Of a stretch of DNA of 64,000 bases, positions 1 through 15,000 are shown one piece after another (within the stretch, counting starts at the first letter, position 1; every line of letters begins with the position of its first letter). The DNA is taken from NCBI GenBank assembly GCA_014208095.1, contig JACHMT010000003.1:496001-560000 (forward strand). Direction: 5' to 3'. The notes under the pieces were generated by a model that did no database searches, was not told the DNA's origin, and was given only the letters and a program-made list of their open reading frames with translations. This DNA is from Actinospineispora eucalypti (GTDB lineage: Bacteria; Actinomycetota; Actinomycetes; Mycobacteriales; Pseudonocardiaceae). Both the position numbers and the translations under genes were made by a program.

Positions 1-1
1 G

Positions 2-3000
2 CTGCATGTGGTGGAGAACGGCCTGGCGCCGGCACCCATGCTGGCGGCGTTCGGCGTGGCGACGGTGGCCGGCGCGGTATTCGCCGTCGAGGACTGGCTG
101 CTCTTCCCGACGCACACCACAATGACCGGCCCGCGGGCCTGGTTCGCCGCACTGAGCGGCATGCTCTCCGGGATTCCCACGACGCTGCTGACCATCGCGG
201 CAGCTGGCGGTGGGGAATCGACCTCCATGCGGATCCCGGTCGGCGGCCACGGGGCGCTCGCCGCCGGCGGGGTGACCGAGCTGGCATCGCCGCTGTCCGC
301 GTTGAGCGGTTCGACGCTGGGCATGGTGTTGTACGCCGCCGCGCTGCTGGCTGTCGTCTGGTTCACCGGGCATTGGCTGGCCCGCGCCGGCATCGGGCCG
401 AACGCCCCGCCGCTGGCCAGGTGGGCGCATGCGGGCGTGCGGTGGATGTACGAGAACGCGCGGGCCGGCGCGCGGTGGCTGGGGGCGGCGATGGTGATCG
501 CGGCGGCCCCGCTGCTCGGGCTGTCCTCGGACGCCCCGACACCGGTTTCGCCGAGCGCGCCCTCGGTGACCCAACCGGCTCAGCCCGCGCCGGCTCAGCC
601 CGCGCCGCCCGCGACCTGGGCCGGCCGGTGGATCTGGCTGGAGCCGGGAGTCACGGTCAACCAGGTGGACGAAGGCTCGGGCGCCACCTCCCCGGGGTTC
701 CGGTACCTGAACCGGGACAAGCCGTTACCCGCTTCCGACGACGCGGCGCTGCCCAGCGGCTGGTGGAAACTGCCCAGGGGGACCGGAGCCACCTGGTGGA
801 CCCTGGCAGGCGACAACCTCTCCGTGATCGCCGACCGGTTCGGCCCGTCGGTCGCGGCGGCTCGGCCCGATGTGCCGGGCTGGCGGGCGCTCGCCGACGC
901 GAACTCGGCGCGGCTGGCCAATCGGGACCCGAACAAGATCTACCGGGGCGAGCCGTGGACCATCCCCGGCGTCGCCGCCGAGTGGCCGGAAGCCGCGCCA
1001 CCGCCGGCGACCGGACAGCCCAACCAGCCCCCGGCCGCCGAAGCGCCCGCCGCACCGAGCCGAAGCCCGCCCGGTTGGACCCTGCCGTTGCTGCTGAGCG
1101 CCTGGTCCGCGCTGGTCATCACCAGGGTGTGGCGCTCGCGGACCAACCGGCCGGATGAGGGAGCGGCCGACCGAGCGGTGTGGCGGGCGGTGTCCGAACG
1201 GTGGGCGGCCGAGCACACGGTCACCGAGCGGGGCTACTCCGCCGAAGAGCTGTTGGCGCGGGCCAACCAGCTCGGCATGGGCCAAGACGAGCTGACCGCC
1301 CGGCTGACGGCGCTGGAGCAAGCCGGTTTGCTGGCCGCCAAGTACCGCCGAGGGGTCGCCTACTACCGGCCCACCGGGCGACCGGAGCACACCGACCCGG
1401 CGTCCCCTCGGTCGTTGTGGTCGCCGATTCAGGCGCGGGCGCCGACTCTGGTGCTGGTTGTCGGTTTGCCGGCGCTGGCCGGTGTGGCGCTGTGGCTGGG
1501 TTCGTCCTGGCCGCTGACCATTGCCGCTGGGGCGGCGATGTTTGCTGGGCGAGGTGTGCTGTCGCGGCTGAACGTGCTGGGGCTGTCGCCGCGTTGGGCG
1601 AGGGCTGCGGTGGCGGCAATCGCCGGTTCGTGGTTGGTGAACCTGTACATCCACGGGCCCGCCGTGGCCGCGGTCGTGGACCAGGTCGGTTGGGGTGCGT
1701 TCGGGCATCTCGGGTTCTGGGCCAACGGGCTGCTCACGGTGACCGACGTGTTGCTGTTCGCGGTGGCGTTGGCGCCGGTGGTCGGGGCGAAGTACCTGCT
1801 GGGTGCGCGGGTGCCGGCGTTGAAGCGCTACGGGTTCAGCACGTTGTTCGCGGCGGTGTGGGTGTTGGCGGTGCAACTGGCGTTGCCGGCCGGGGTGGCC
1901 GGTGGTGCGGGGTTGCCGGTGGCGGTGGCGCCGCTGGTGGCCCTGGGTGTGGGTCTGGGTTACCTGGTGCGGGCGGAGTGGGCGGGTCGCATCGGCGCGT
2001 GGGGTGCGCGGATCGCGGCGAAGCAGGGTGGGGTTTCCCCGGTGTTCCCGCTGGCGGGTCTGGCGGGTCGGGTGGTGTTCGCCTCGTTGGGGTTCTACGG
2101 GTTCGAGCGGTTGTGGCTCGGGCACCTGGATTGGTTCGTGGGTACGGCGGGCGTGCTGGTGGCGTTCGTGATTGCGGCGAAGCCGTCGGTGTTTACCGGG
2201 ATGCGGTTGCCAGCGGCGGGTCGGGATCGGTGGATCACCGGGGTTGGTGCCGGGTTGGGCGTCATCGCCGGTGTGGTGGGCGGGGTTGCCGGTCCGGGGC
2301 TGGTGGCTGGTGTGGCGGTCGCCGCGCAGGTGTGGGGCGCGACCGTTCTCACGTTGTGGTGGCTCAACCGGAACACCCCGCCGGGCCAGCCGGGCGGGCC
2401 GCCGGCAACCGGTATCCCGGCGCCGGCTGGGTTCGGCACGGTCGTGCTGTTCCTGGGTGGGGTCGCTGGGGTGTTGGCGATCACGGCGGGTCCGGTGTGG
2501 GGTCTGGTCTGGGGCTTGGCGTCCACGATGGGCATGTTCGTGCGCGCGGTGGTGTCCACGTTGCGGAATGCCCTACCGGGAGACCTCGGGCAGCGGATCC
2601 AGGACGCCCGTTGGCTGCACCTGGCGTTGCTCGCGGGGCACACCGCGACGATCGACGTGTCGTTGCACGCGAACATCCCGACCGCGTGGGGCACCGCGTG
2701 GGTGTTCATCGAGACGATCGGGTTCGCCGCCGCGCACTTCGGATTCGAGTACGCCGGCAAGCTCCCGAGGCTCGCGGCCGGTGATCAGGACGCGAACGAC
2801 CCGGGCGTGAACAGTGTGGTGCGGCGGTGGGGTCGGTTCCTGGCGATCACGATCTTCGATGTCGCGCACTGGTCGTGGTTGGTGCGGCTGTCGGTGCCGG
2901 CCGACTGGGGTGGCTCGGGGTTCCTGGGTGACGCTCTCGCGGGCGACGCGCTCAAGGGCGCGATTCTGATCACGATCACCTCGATGGCGGTGTCCATCGG

Positions 3001-6000
3001 GTGGCAGTCCTACAACGCGTTCCGCAAGGAAGCGCTGAACAACCCGTCGCATGCCACGCCGGGGCCGCGGATGACGACCTGGTTCGACGACGGGGCGATG
3101 ATCGTCGTGGGTGGCGGTCTGATGTGGATGGTTTCCCCCACCGCCACGGTGATCACCGGTACCAGCTTGGCGGCGGTGGCGGCGTTCGTGATCGGTTACA
3201 TCCTCAAACGCGGCCCGCCGGGTGTGCGGTCGCGGGTCGGAGCTGCGTTCATCGGGGCACGGCAGATGTTCCGCGACTGGGCGGCGCCGTTGACCGCCTA
3301 CCGTCGGGCGGGCTTGGCCTCCGGTGTGTTGGTGGCCGGGATGGTCAGCCTGGAGCTGGTCGCGTTCACCGGCGGGAACGTGCCGGCGCGGATCGCCGGT
3401 GTGATCGCGGCCGCTGCCGGGGTGGTGGCGTTGGCGCGGTTGGTGTGGTCGCCGATCCAGGCGCGCGCGCCGACTCTGTGGCATCGAAACGCGGTTTGGC
3501 GGGACGGGCTCTCCGCGTCGCACCGGCAGTGGCACCTGCCGGTCGCGGCGGCGGCCATCGGGGTGCAGTTGTCCGGGTTGTACGCGACCAGGGGATTCAC
3601 CGAGGCCGCCGGGCTCGGCGAGGGCACGATGTTCATCTGGGCGTTGGTGGGCAACGTCGTCGGCATCTTCAGCCTGGCGCCGTTGTGGGACTTCCTGCCC
3701 CGCCGTGCTCGGGCCGGGGCCGCGTTGGCCTTCTCCTCGGCGGCTTACGCGCTGTTCGCGGTGGTGTCCGGGCCGGTCGGGTTCCAGGTGGCGGCGTTCG
3801 TGCTGGGAGTGGCGTCCTCGACCTGGATCAAGCAGTTCAACCAGACCGACGGTTGGGCGGACGAGAGCAACGACAAGCGCCGCGAACACGGCGAACGGGT
3901 CGACTGGCCGACCGCGTCACTGGCGCTGATCAGCTTCGGGCTGGCGGGGTCGGTGGCGACCACGTTGGCCATGCAGGACCTGTTGATCGGTTTCGGGCTG
4001 CCGGTCACGGTCCTGACCACGTCGGCGCTCGCGGCGGTGGCCGCGGTCGGGTTGTGGTTGACCACCCCGTCGCGGCCGGCCACGCCGCTGCCGAAGTTTA
4101 ACCCGGGGGAGCTGGCACGGTCGCTGCTCGTCGAGCCGATCAAGGCGCTGTGCAACCCGTTCGTGGTGACCGTGGTGTTGGTGTACGGGTTCTCCGCGAC
4201 CATGCTGGGCTCCTTCGACGAGTTGTGGCCGCACGCGCTGCGAGAGGCGCATGCCCCCGGCTCGTTGGCGACCGTGCTGAACTACGGCCTGATCGCTGGC
4301 GAGGTGTTGATCGTCGGCATCTCGATCCTGGGCGATCGGGCCAGCCGCCGTAGTGGCACGACGCGTGACTTCCTGAACGAGAACTCGCGGGGGTTTACCC
4401 TCGGCATGGCCGTGTTGATGGCCTTCGGCGCGGCCAGCGTGGTGCTGACCGAGCACCTGTTGGGCATCCCGGCCCTGGGTATCGCGATCAATGCCAACGC
4501 CGGCGAGGCCGGTTCGGTGGGCATGATCCTGGCGGTCAACGCGCTGCTCAAGCGCTACATCGCGGACGATCGGGAACGCGGCCACGCCAACAACCTGGCC
4601 CAGCAGCTCAAGGCCGCCGCCATGCTGGGGCCGGGGGCGTTGCTGGCCGGCAGCACCTGGGCGGGCCACACCCCCGGGCTGCCCGGGCACTGGGCCGGGG
4701 TGTCCGTCCAGATCGGTATCGCGGGCGCGGGCATGCTGATCGCCGCTACCGCGGTGTTCTTCTGGCGGCACGGCAGCGACGGCGGGAGGGCCAACCGCGG
4801 CGACCCGGGCTCCGCCGGTCACGGGGGCGCCCTCGGTCACCTCAGCGCGGCCGAGGCGGCGGAGTTCGAGACCTACCTACCGACCTTGTACGAGGTGGCC
4901 CGGGTCGAGGGCAAGCACGCCTGGCCGCACCGGATCCGTGGTCCGCCGCTGACGCTGCTCGACCCGAAGCGGGCACGGGACGTGCTGCCCGAGCATCTGG
5001 CCGACCTGCCCGAGCGGATGGATGCGTTCACCTGGCGGCATCCGGAGTACGCGCCGGACGGTGCCACCGCCGCGTTCCAGCCCTGCTGGCAGCGGCTGCG
5101 CGCGCTGCGGCTGGGCAAGAGCTGGTGGCGGGACTTCGCCAAGCACGAGTGGGGACACCCGAACGGCACCTGGCATGGCCAGGACGACCCGGCGCACCTG
5201 GCGGACACCGAACGGCTGTACCAGCACATCGAGCACCGCGTCGGGCGGGACTTCGGTTGGTTCCGGGCCGGGCGCACGGTCAGCGAGCTGGGCTCCGCGG
5301 TGACCTCGGTGGTGATCCCGCTGCTCGCGGTGACCGTGCTGGGCGCGTCCACGTTCCAGACCAGCCTGCTGATGTTCATCACCTACGGGTCGAGCAGCCT
5401 GGTCGCGCTGTTCGCCGGCGCATGGGTGGACCTGGTGCCCAAGCGCGCGCTGATGATGACGGTGGACGCGATCCGGTTCGCCGTCGTGGCCTCCATCCCG
5501 ATCGCCTCGGCGGCCGGGGTGCTGAGCCTCGGTCACCTGTATCTGGCGGAGGGGCTGCTCGGCGGGCTGTGGATGGTGTTCACCGTCGCCTCGCAGGGTT
5601 ACCTGGCGCACCTGATCGGGCCGGGCCACGACGACCGGCTCGCGGTGGCCTTCGCCCGGCTGAGCACCGGCACGAACAGCGCGCAGGCGGCCGGGCGCGG
5701 CGCCGGCCCGGTGCTGGCCGGCCTGGTCGGCGTGGCCAACGCACTGGTCGCGGACGCGGCGACCTACCTGGTCAGCGTGGCCACGCTGAGCCGGATCCGC
5801 ACCCCGGACGCGGGCCCGTCCCGGCGGCGCCCACCGCTCGGCGCCGGGCTGAAGCTCCTGCTCAACCACCCGATCCTGTGGCCGCTGGCCCGGTACGACT
5901 TCATCTCGAACGTCTTCTTCGGCGCCGTGTTCAGCACCCAGGTGCCGTTCCTGGTGCACACCCTGCACGCCTCGAACACCGTGATCGGCGCGATCGCCAC

Positions 6001-9000
6001 CACGTACCTGCTGGGCGCGATGATGGGCAGCGCGCTGGGACCCCGGTTCGCCGCACGGTGGGGCAACGCGCGAATCCAGTGGCTGGCACCGATGGTCACC
6101 GGGCCGCTGCTGCTGCTCTACCCGATCGGCCCGGCCGGCCCGCTGGGGCTACTGATGGCCGGGCTCGCGCTCGCCGTGCGCCCCACCGTGAGTGCGCTGG
6201 GCGCATCCAGCGCCAATGCGTACCTGAGCAAGTCCGTGCCCGAGCACGAGCGCAGCCCGCTGATCGCCGCCAGGCAGTTGGTCAGCAGCCTGTCCAGCCC
6301 GATCAGTGCGTTGTTCGGCGGGGTGGTGGTCTCACTCGCGCCCCGGCCGTCGCTGCTCTTGTTGATGGCCGGCGGCTGGGCGACCTCGGTACTGCTGGCG
6401 CGGTCCGTGCTACGCAAGGGCACCACCTTCGACGAGGTGGAGCGCGCGCTCTCCGCCAGTCCGAAGGCCGCCGACTCCGACGAGGGCCCTGGCGACGGCG
6501 GCGGGGTGGCCGATCGGGTGGATGACGGCGTGGTGCGGGACGTGTTGTTGCCCCGGGCTCGCCGGATGGACGCCGAGTCGCGCCCGCTGGACGGCACGGA
6601 GTTCCCGCACCTGGCGCGGGGTCCACCGGAGACGGAATGGCTGCGCCGGATGGTGCGCGTCACCGATGAGCGGCCGCTCGGCGGCCGGTTGATCGGCTTC
6701 GGCTGGCGGCCGGACGGCGCAGCGCCGGAGCAGGGCCGGATCTTCGTCCCCGCGCACGTCGCGCGGCTGGTGAACCGGCTGATCGCCGCGAACCCGGCGT
6801 TCGCCGCCTGGTGGGAGGACTTCTTGCTGCACGAGTGGCGCTTCCACATCGAGCGCGCCGAGCACACCGGCAAACGGCACGCCGAGGACAACGACAGGCT
6901 GGTCAGGCGGCTCAACACGGAGACCACCGTGGTGCACCGCACGCATGCCGCCGGCAGCCGGCCGCAACCCGCGCCGGCCCCGATCGACGCCAAGAAGGTG
7001 GCCGCCGCCCGGAGGGTCATCAACGTTCGGGCGCGGACCATCACCGGCAAACTGGACGAGGCCGGCCGGCTGATCGACGAGGCCGACGCGATCCTGGAGG
7101 ACCTCGACAACCCGGCCACCCTGAGCCGGCTGGACCTCGCCGAGCGGCTGCTGGCCGAGCTGGCCCGGCTGCTCGAGGTGCCTGGTGTCGCCGCCGAGCC
7201 CGGCAAGAGCGCCGAGGCCGGCCTGGCCGCCGAGCTGCACGCCCGCTACATCGGGCTCCGGCTCCGGTCCGGGATGATCCGGCACGGCCTCATCCTGGAC
7301 CCGGACGGGAACGCCGCGCGGGACGCCGAGGTGGTCCGATCGATCGACGCCTACCTGGCCGCGCACGGGTTCGTCGAGGCCGAGCTGACGTCCCTCGCCC
7401 GCCTCTTGGGGTTGCCCTACGAGGGCTTCCGGAGCTGGATCCTGGACGGTGACACCGGCTTGGAGCTGCGGCCGGCCGAGGGTGGTGTCGAAGTCGTCCG
7501 GGTCCGCTCCGGCGCGGACCCGGAGGTCGAACGGGCCGAAGCGGCGGTCGGGGACGCCGAGCTGGCCCTGTTCTCCCACCAGATCCCGCCGGCCCGCGCA
7601 CTGCTGGACGAGGCCGAGCGGCTGATCGCTCGGGCGAGCGCCCCGGTCGGCGAATCGGACGGCGAGCGGCTGGCGCTGCTCTCCCGCCGACTCGCCGACC
7701 TGCGCGAGCTGGCACGGTTGCTGGAGGAGGACAACGCCGGCGCTGAGCTGCGCCGCGTGCTGTCCGGAGAGGTGGAGCTGGAGGACTGGCGGGGCAACAC
7801 GCGCGCCATCGTCGGCGGGGAGCCGGCGGCGATCGTGAAGTCACCGGATGACGGCCAGGCATGGGCGGAGAGCGGACCGGCACGGGAGATCATCTTCTAC
7901 TGGGTGGCCCTGCTGCTCGGCCGGCCGGACCTGGTGCCGGCCACGGTTCGGTTCGGCGACGGCTCGGCCCAGAAGTGGGAGATCGACGCCCGGCTGGCCA
8001 GGAAGCTGACCGACTACCCGCGGGTGGTCCGGGAGTTCGTGGCGGTCCTGGACTACCTGCTGCCGAACACCGACCGGGCGGGCGGTGGGGAGCCCAACTA
8101 CCTGGACGTGCTCGGGGCGTTGCGGCTGATCGACCACGAGCGCACGGTGCCCTCGCGCGACTGGCTGACCGGCTTCCGGAACATGATCTCCTCCGAGTTC
8201 GTGTTGGACCAGATGGGCAAGCCGCTGAGCGCCGAGGTGCTGGAGGCGGTGCGGGCGCTAGCCCCGGCCCGGCTGGCCTCGATCCTGCGCGTCGGTGGAC
8301 TCGGCGGCTACGAGGTCGAGTCGGTACTGGCCCTACGTGCCGAGATCGTCGAGCACGGGACGATCACCGGCCAGGCGTGGCAGGCGCAGCGGCGCGCCGC
8401 GGCGGCCGTCGGCGGGACGTTCTTCCCGGTCGCGTTCGCCGACCTTGCCGAGCACCGCGAGCGTCGGGCAACCGACCCGCGTTCCACCGGGAGGGCCGCG
8501 CCGGCCTGGGGCTGGCTGCGCACGGCCATCGAAGAGCTGCTGCCCGAGGAAAACCGGCCGCTGCCGATCGACGAGCTGATCGGTCTGCTGCACCTGCGCG
8601 GGCACCAGATGGTGATCGCCAGGGAGGTCCGGGACGCGGTGCACTCCGACCCGGAGGCCCGGTTTGCCGTGCGGGTTGCCGACGGCGAGGTCCTGGTGAG
8701 CCGCCGGACCGAGGTATCGACGCCGGGCGGCGGTGGGTTCGACGTGGTCGGCTACCGCGACGACGGCACGCCCGTCACCCTCGCCGACGCCCAGCGCACC
8801 CACGTCGGCGAGCTCGTGCTCCGCCTCGACGCGGCGGGTTTGATCGAGCCGAGGACCGACCGGGAGCGCGACCGGGCCACCCCGACCAATGCGTGGGAGG
8901 AGTACTGGTACGCCACGGCGGGGCCTGAGCTGGACGAGGGGCTGGCCGAGATCGCCCCCGGTACCGAGCTGTACGTGGTGGACCGCGACCGGGGTCGATT

Positions 9001-12000
9001 CATCTCCGGGTTGCGCACCGCCGGCGACCTGATCGACCGGATGGAGCAACAGGACCGGGGCGCGCCCGGGGTGCTCGAGTCGCTGGCGGTGCTGGTCATG
9101 CGCTCCGCCGAGGGGGAGTGGGCGCAGGCCGACCTGGACCGGATCATCGCGGCGGTCTCGGCCGCCCAACTGACCCAGGTCCAGGTGCATCTGAACATGC
9201 TGGAAGGGCTGCTCGACTACGTGACCACCGAGCAGGAGGACTCCTTCCGGCTCTCCTTCGAAACGACGGCCGGCAACGTGCGGTCGGTGCTGGCCCAGCT
9301 GCGGGTGCTGGAGAACGCCGGCCGGTGGCCCGACCTCGCCACCCGGTATGCCGGTCTGGCCACCCGATACGCGGAGGTATGGGGTGGCTATCTGGAGCTG
9401 GTCGGCGCGCGGGACCGCTCCGCAAATGACCACGACGGCGGCCTGATCTCGACGTCTGGCGGCGCCGCGACACGCACCCGCGAGCGAGCGCGGATGGCGG
9501 TCGCCGAGGACCGGCTGGTCGAGCTGGGTGCACCGCTGCCCGCCGAGGAGTACCCGCACCTGGCCGCCGCGACGCCCGGCGGCGTCCCGGTGCTGGTGGT
9601 GCCGGACGCGGCCCGCCCGGACGGCACGGACGGTGTGGTGCTCTACGGCAGCGGCCGGCACCGGGTCGTGTTGGTCTTCGCCAGAGACGCGGCGGAGCTC
9701 GAGGGGCACCTCGCCGCCCGCCGGTTGCCCGCCCGATTGTGGCGGTGGGCGCTGGGGCACGAGCGGGACCTGCACCTGGACGGCCACCGGCACACCGGGC
9801 TGTGGCACGACCTGCACGCGGCACCGGTGGTCGTGGCGCTGCGGCTGGCCCGCTGGCGAGCTCGCGTCGCGCACGGTCCGCCGCCGGCCGCCCGGAACGC
9901 CGCGCCGCGCCGGCACGAGAAGGTGATCCTGCCGGTGGCCGGAGCCGAGGCCGGGGTGATCTCGCTACCGAGCCTCCGGATCCGCGCGGACGACCGGGAA
10001 CCGGCCGGCCGGGTCACCGATTTCGGCCTCGCCGACCCGGGCGCGCTGCCGCGTCCGCCGGCCGATGCCCCCGCCCTGGTGCGTTACTGGGTCGAGCTGT
10101 GGCGGCGGGTGGCCGTCGAGCTGATGACCGGCACGCCGGGGCCGGCGGCCGCCGAGCTGTTGGACCGGACCGGACGGACCGAGGCCGAACTACCGGTGCT
10201 GGTCGGCCACCTGCTGGACAACGAGCTGGTCAGCGACTGGTCCCGGCGCTGGTCCCTGGACGGCGAGTACCGGATGCGCGACGGCGAGCTGCACCTGTTC
10301 GTCGAGGCCGACCCGACCGAGCTGGCGGTCTACGCGTTGGTGGCCACCCGCTTCGCCGAGTGGGCCGGGCTGTCGCCCGCGCAGCGGCCGTGGGCGGCGA
10401 TGCTGGCGGTCGGCGGGTCGGTGCGGACGCTGGAGCCCTCAGAGTGGGTGCCCCCGTCCGTGCTGGCGAAGCTCCGGCGGGTCGGCAGCGGCGACGGCTG
10501 GCCACTGCTCGAGCTGCTGGTGGAACGGTTCGGTTCCGGCGAGTCGCTGGCCGAGATTCGGCACGCCTTCGGCGTTGACCCGACCGAGCTCCGTGAGCAG
10601 TTCCTGCAGGCGTCGCTGGACTACGCGGCCGAGCTCGTGGAGCAGGCCACCGAGGTGCTCCGGCTGTTCGGGTACGGACCCGGCCACACCGAGCCGGTCG
10701 GGATCACCCAGGGCGTCGAGGACACGATGCTGGACTTCCACCGGCGCGGTGACTTCGACGAGGAGCGGTTCGGCGGAGCGCCGGGGGTCGGCCAGCTGCG
10801 GGTCGACGAGGTCGAGGTGCTGACCGAGGTGCTGCCCACGATGCGCCGGATCGGGTACCGGCGCTGGGGCGTGCTACCCCGATCCTGGCTGCCCGAGGCG
10901 GACCTGGGCCTGTGGGTGGTCTCCGAGCGGGCGTTGGCCGCGCGGCTGCGCGCGGCCGGTGTCACCGACGTGGCGGGCCTGCTGAAGCGGTTGGTGGTCT
11001 TCCAGGTCGGCCAGCGTCGCTACGTCACGGATGCCCTGGTCAAGGAGGGCAACCAGCACGCCAACGAGAACCGGTTGCCGACCGGCTGGCAGGCCGCGCT
11101 GGCCGCCGGGGACCTGGATCCCAGCTATCGGGGTGGGGACCATCAATGGTACTGGGCACGGAACTCTGCCGAGTCCACCCCGTTCATCTCGGTGCCCAAA
11201 CCGAGCTGGGCCGCGCGGGCGCGGATGGCCCTCGCCGGGCTGGTCGAGTTCACCAAGGAGTCCCTCGCCCCGCTGCCCGGGGAGATCGTGCGGGAGCAGG
11301 CGGAGATCGAGCCGGCGCGCTGGCGGAAGCTGATCGCGTGGCCGGCGGCGTTGGGCCTGGCCGTCGCCGGGGTCGGGACCCTCGTCGGTTCCCTGCCGGT
11401 CATGATCACCGGTGCCTCGGCGGTCGTGGTAGTGCTGGCCTGGAACGAGCTCGTCACCTCGCTGCGCCGGACCGTGTCGCTCGGCGAGGCGCGCAGGGAC
11501 CTGGAAAGCGCGGTCGGGGACCTGCTCGACGGCGCCCTATCCGCCTCGGCGGCCAAACAGGCCGGCGCGGAAAGCAAGATTGACCAGATCCGGCGGGAGC
11601 TGCGTTGGCATGCCGGGCTCGGCATCCTTCCCCGGGACCGGTACACCCGGCGGACGGTGCGGATCCTGGACGTGCTGAGCGAGGACCTGGCGCACGCGCG
11701 GGTCGGTAACCCGGACGACGGGTACTGGGCGCGGATCTGGATGGCCGCCGAGGGTCTGTTCACCGATCCGGAGTGGATGCACGCCGAGGGTCGATGGAGA
11801 GTGTTCTCCGACCTGCTGTTCAGCAAGCCGATGGCTGACCAGCGTGAGCACACCGCCGGGTGGGCACTCGAGCTGCGTCTCACGCTGGCCTACCACCTGC
11901 TCGACGGACCGGAGAACACGACCCGGCTCGAGTTGACGGCCGCCCCGCCCGGGTGGCTGGACGCGGTCCTCGCCGGCCTGGACACCGGTTGGTCGAGGGC

Positions 12001-15000
12001 GTCGGACGCGGACAAGCAGCGCCTGGTGCTGGCCGCTTCGGTGGGACTGGGCACCGGCACCCCGCTCGACCTGCGCACCGAGGAGGCGCAGCGCGACCTG
12101 GTCACGCGGATCGACAGGGTGCTGGAGAAGCTCCGCACCTGGGTGGTTTACGAGAGCAGCGGCGCTGACGTGGTCTCGGCCCAGGGCCTGGTCGCGCTGC
12201 TGGGCATGCTGCCGGAATGGGGGATCGGGCTGGCCGGTGACATCACCGACCGGCTGCCCGACCTGCGCGCGGAACTCGGTGTGCGCCGGAACACCCGGGC
12301 GCCGGTGCGCCTGGACCCGACCGACCCGGACTACTGGTCGCTGGCGTTGCCCGCGCTGCGCCACCTGGCGCACACCCCCTATGCGGAGCAGCCCGAGGTG
12401 GCCGCCGGGGTGCGTGCCCGGCTGGTGGCCGCCTATGAGCTGACCCACTTCGCCGACGACTCGGCCGACTCGGCGACGGCGAACCTCCGGCGTTGGGCGA
12501 CGATGATCGCCGAAGGCACCGACCCGGACGGCGTGCTCGCTCTCCTGGACGCGGCATGGGCCGGTGACTGGTGGGCCGGCAGGGCGTCGCGCCGTGACCA
12601 GCTGGCGCTGTTGGTCCTGGTCGCCGTCACCGGGTCCGCGGAATGGGTGGCCACGCTGCCCAACCGGCAGCGCACCGACAAGGTGATGCTGGACCTTTCC
12701 CGGCTGTTCGCGAGCCGGGACCTCACCAGGTGGCTGCCGCCGTTGCTCGCCCTGCTCGAGCTCGCCCCACAGCACCCGAAGGAGTACTCCGCCTACCTCG
12801 GCGAGTGGGTCAAGGTGGTCAGGGCGGTCGCGGCCACCGGCGGCCAGTTCGACGCGGTCCACCGGGAGCTGGGCACCCAGGTTGCCGACCCGACCTGGGT
12901 GCTGACCAACCTGCGGACGGCGCTACTTCAGCTGGGCGCGCCGCTGCGCCATGCCAACCCGAAGGGGTCCGGCGGCGAGCGGGTCACCGCCGGTGGGCTG
13001 GTCGGCCATGCCAGGGAGCAAAGCCCGGAGGAGTTCGCCGAGTACCTGTCCGGGGTGCTGGCCAGGCTGGCCGAGGCACAGGATCGGGGCGACATCCCGG
13101 CTAACGCCCGCTCCAACGGCCTTGAGCTGCTCGAGGCGGTGCCCGCCGTGCTGCGCCGGACGCTGACCGAGCAGATCGGGGCGTTGCTCGGGGCCGACCT
13201 CGACCCGGACATCCCGCTGGTTCTCGAGCCGGACCAGCACGCCGTGCTCGTCGGGTACAAGCACCTGCACCAGTCCGAAGCCAGGGCACCGTTCGCCCGC
13301 TACCTGGAGACCTGGCAGCGGGTGCTGCACGAGACCGGGGACCGGGTCGCCGCTCGCGCCGCCGCCAAGGAAGCCTTCTGGGCCGCATGGCGCGCGTGGT
13401 ACACCGCGAAGAACGGCCGCGCCCCCGAAGCAGTCAGGGACGACGTCCCGGCCGACGTGCGGGTCAGCATCCCCGGCCGGGCCGGTGTCGATGCGCTGCT
13501 CGGTGTCACCGACGACCCGATCGAGATCATGCTGCTCGGCACCCCCAGGCTGGACGGCGGCTGCATGGACCTCGGCGGGTTGAACGGACGCCACCTGCTG
13601 GCCTACCTGCTGCACCCCCGGATCGTGGTGATCGGCGCCTGGCGGCGCAACGCCGACGGGAGCAGGGGCGAACGGCTCGGGGTCGGCTCGGCCTGGGACA
13701 CCCGGTACGGCATCCTGCCGCTAAGCCACCCCTACCCGGTGCCGGGTCAGGAGCACCTCGAGCTGGACGACGTGTTCAGCGGATATCTGGCGCTGTGGGG
13801 CACCCGTGCCGGACACGACCTGCTCAAACCGATGATCGGCAACACCTACTACCGGGCGGGCTGGCTGCGCCTGCCCCGCGCGTCCGTGCCGGTGATGATG
13901 CGGCTCGAGCTGGACACCGGCGACGCGATCGACCACTTCTACACCGACCTCCGCCCCGGCACCCACGAGCTGCCCACCGTGTTCACCATGCCGATGCAGC
14001 GGTGGCGCCCGGGCACCAGCGGTTCGACCGGTCGGGGAGTGCTCGGCGCCGCCGGCCGGTGGCTGGGCAAGGTGGTGCTGGCGCTGCTGGCCGCACTGGC
14101 GATCGTGGGCGCCCCCGCCGCTCCGGACTCGCGGGCCGCCCCGCCGCCCACCCAGCCGGTTCCGGCCGCGCCGGTCTCGGTGGAGATCAAGCTGGGCGAG
14201 TCGCTGGGCGCGGACGCGCGGCAGCTGGGCATCTCGGCCGAAAGCTGGGCCGAGCAGCTCCACCTCGGGAACCCCAACCTGATCATTGCCAACACCAGGT
14301 TGCCGATCCCGCCCGCCACCGGCTGGCGCGGGGTCTGGTACCTGGGCCAGGACGAGAACCTGTTCGAGGTCGCCGCCCGGTTCGGGATCAGGGATCCGGA
14401 CGGGGGCGACGGCGTAGCGCGGTTATTGACCTGGAATCCCGGGCTGGTCGATCGCGATCCCCGGGAACTGCCGGTGGGCCAGGAGGTCACCGTGGTTCCG
14501 CCGGCTCCGTCCGTGCCGGGGGCTCAGCCGGGTCCGCCGGGTCCCCCGGCCCCGAAGAACACGCCCGCGCCGGCACACCAGCCGGTCCCGTGGTGGGCGG
14601 CGCCGGTGGGCGCCGTTCCGGCGGCGCTGCTCGCGTTCCTGGGCGGGAGGGGACTGCGCCGGCTCGCCGCCGGTGCCCGCTGGCGTCGGCTCGGTGTCGA
14701 TCCGCTCGACGTGTGGGGTGCGGTGCTCTCCTCGTGGCTGGCCGAACACACCGAACTGCTCGGCATCGTCCGGCTGCTGCGGTTCACCGCCAGGGAGGCG
14801 GCGGCCGCGCACGAGGGTGACGACCGGGTGCCGGAGGACCCAGACCGGCTCGCCGCCGTGCTGGACGAGCTGGTCAAGCACGGGCTGCTGATCCGCAACC
14901 GGCGCGACGGGGTCTCCCGCTACGGGCTGCCCACGGGCGAGCTCGGCGAGTTCCTCGCGCGCGGGCCGCCGGACCAGGTCGAGCGGCTGATGGCCGACCC

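Noticed and set aside
8..1158. Additional plus-strand ORFs overlapping the giant frame (for example 373-1158, 1180-2784)
   Set aside because: Arg/Gly/Ala-rich frame-shifted shadows without recognisable domains.
13488..13990. Calling the Cys-motif domains polymorphic-toxin glutamine deamidases (Tox-PL)
   Set aside because: The NxxC motif is suggestive, but the His and Asp/Gln partners could not be placed and there is no immunity gene nearby.
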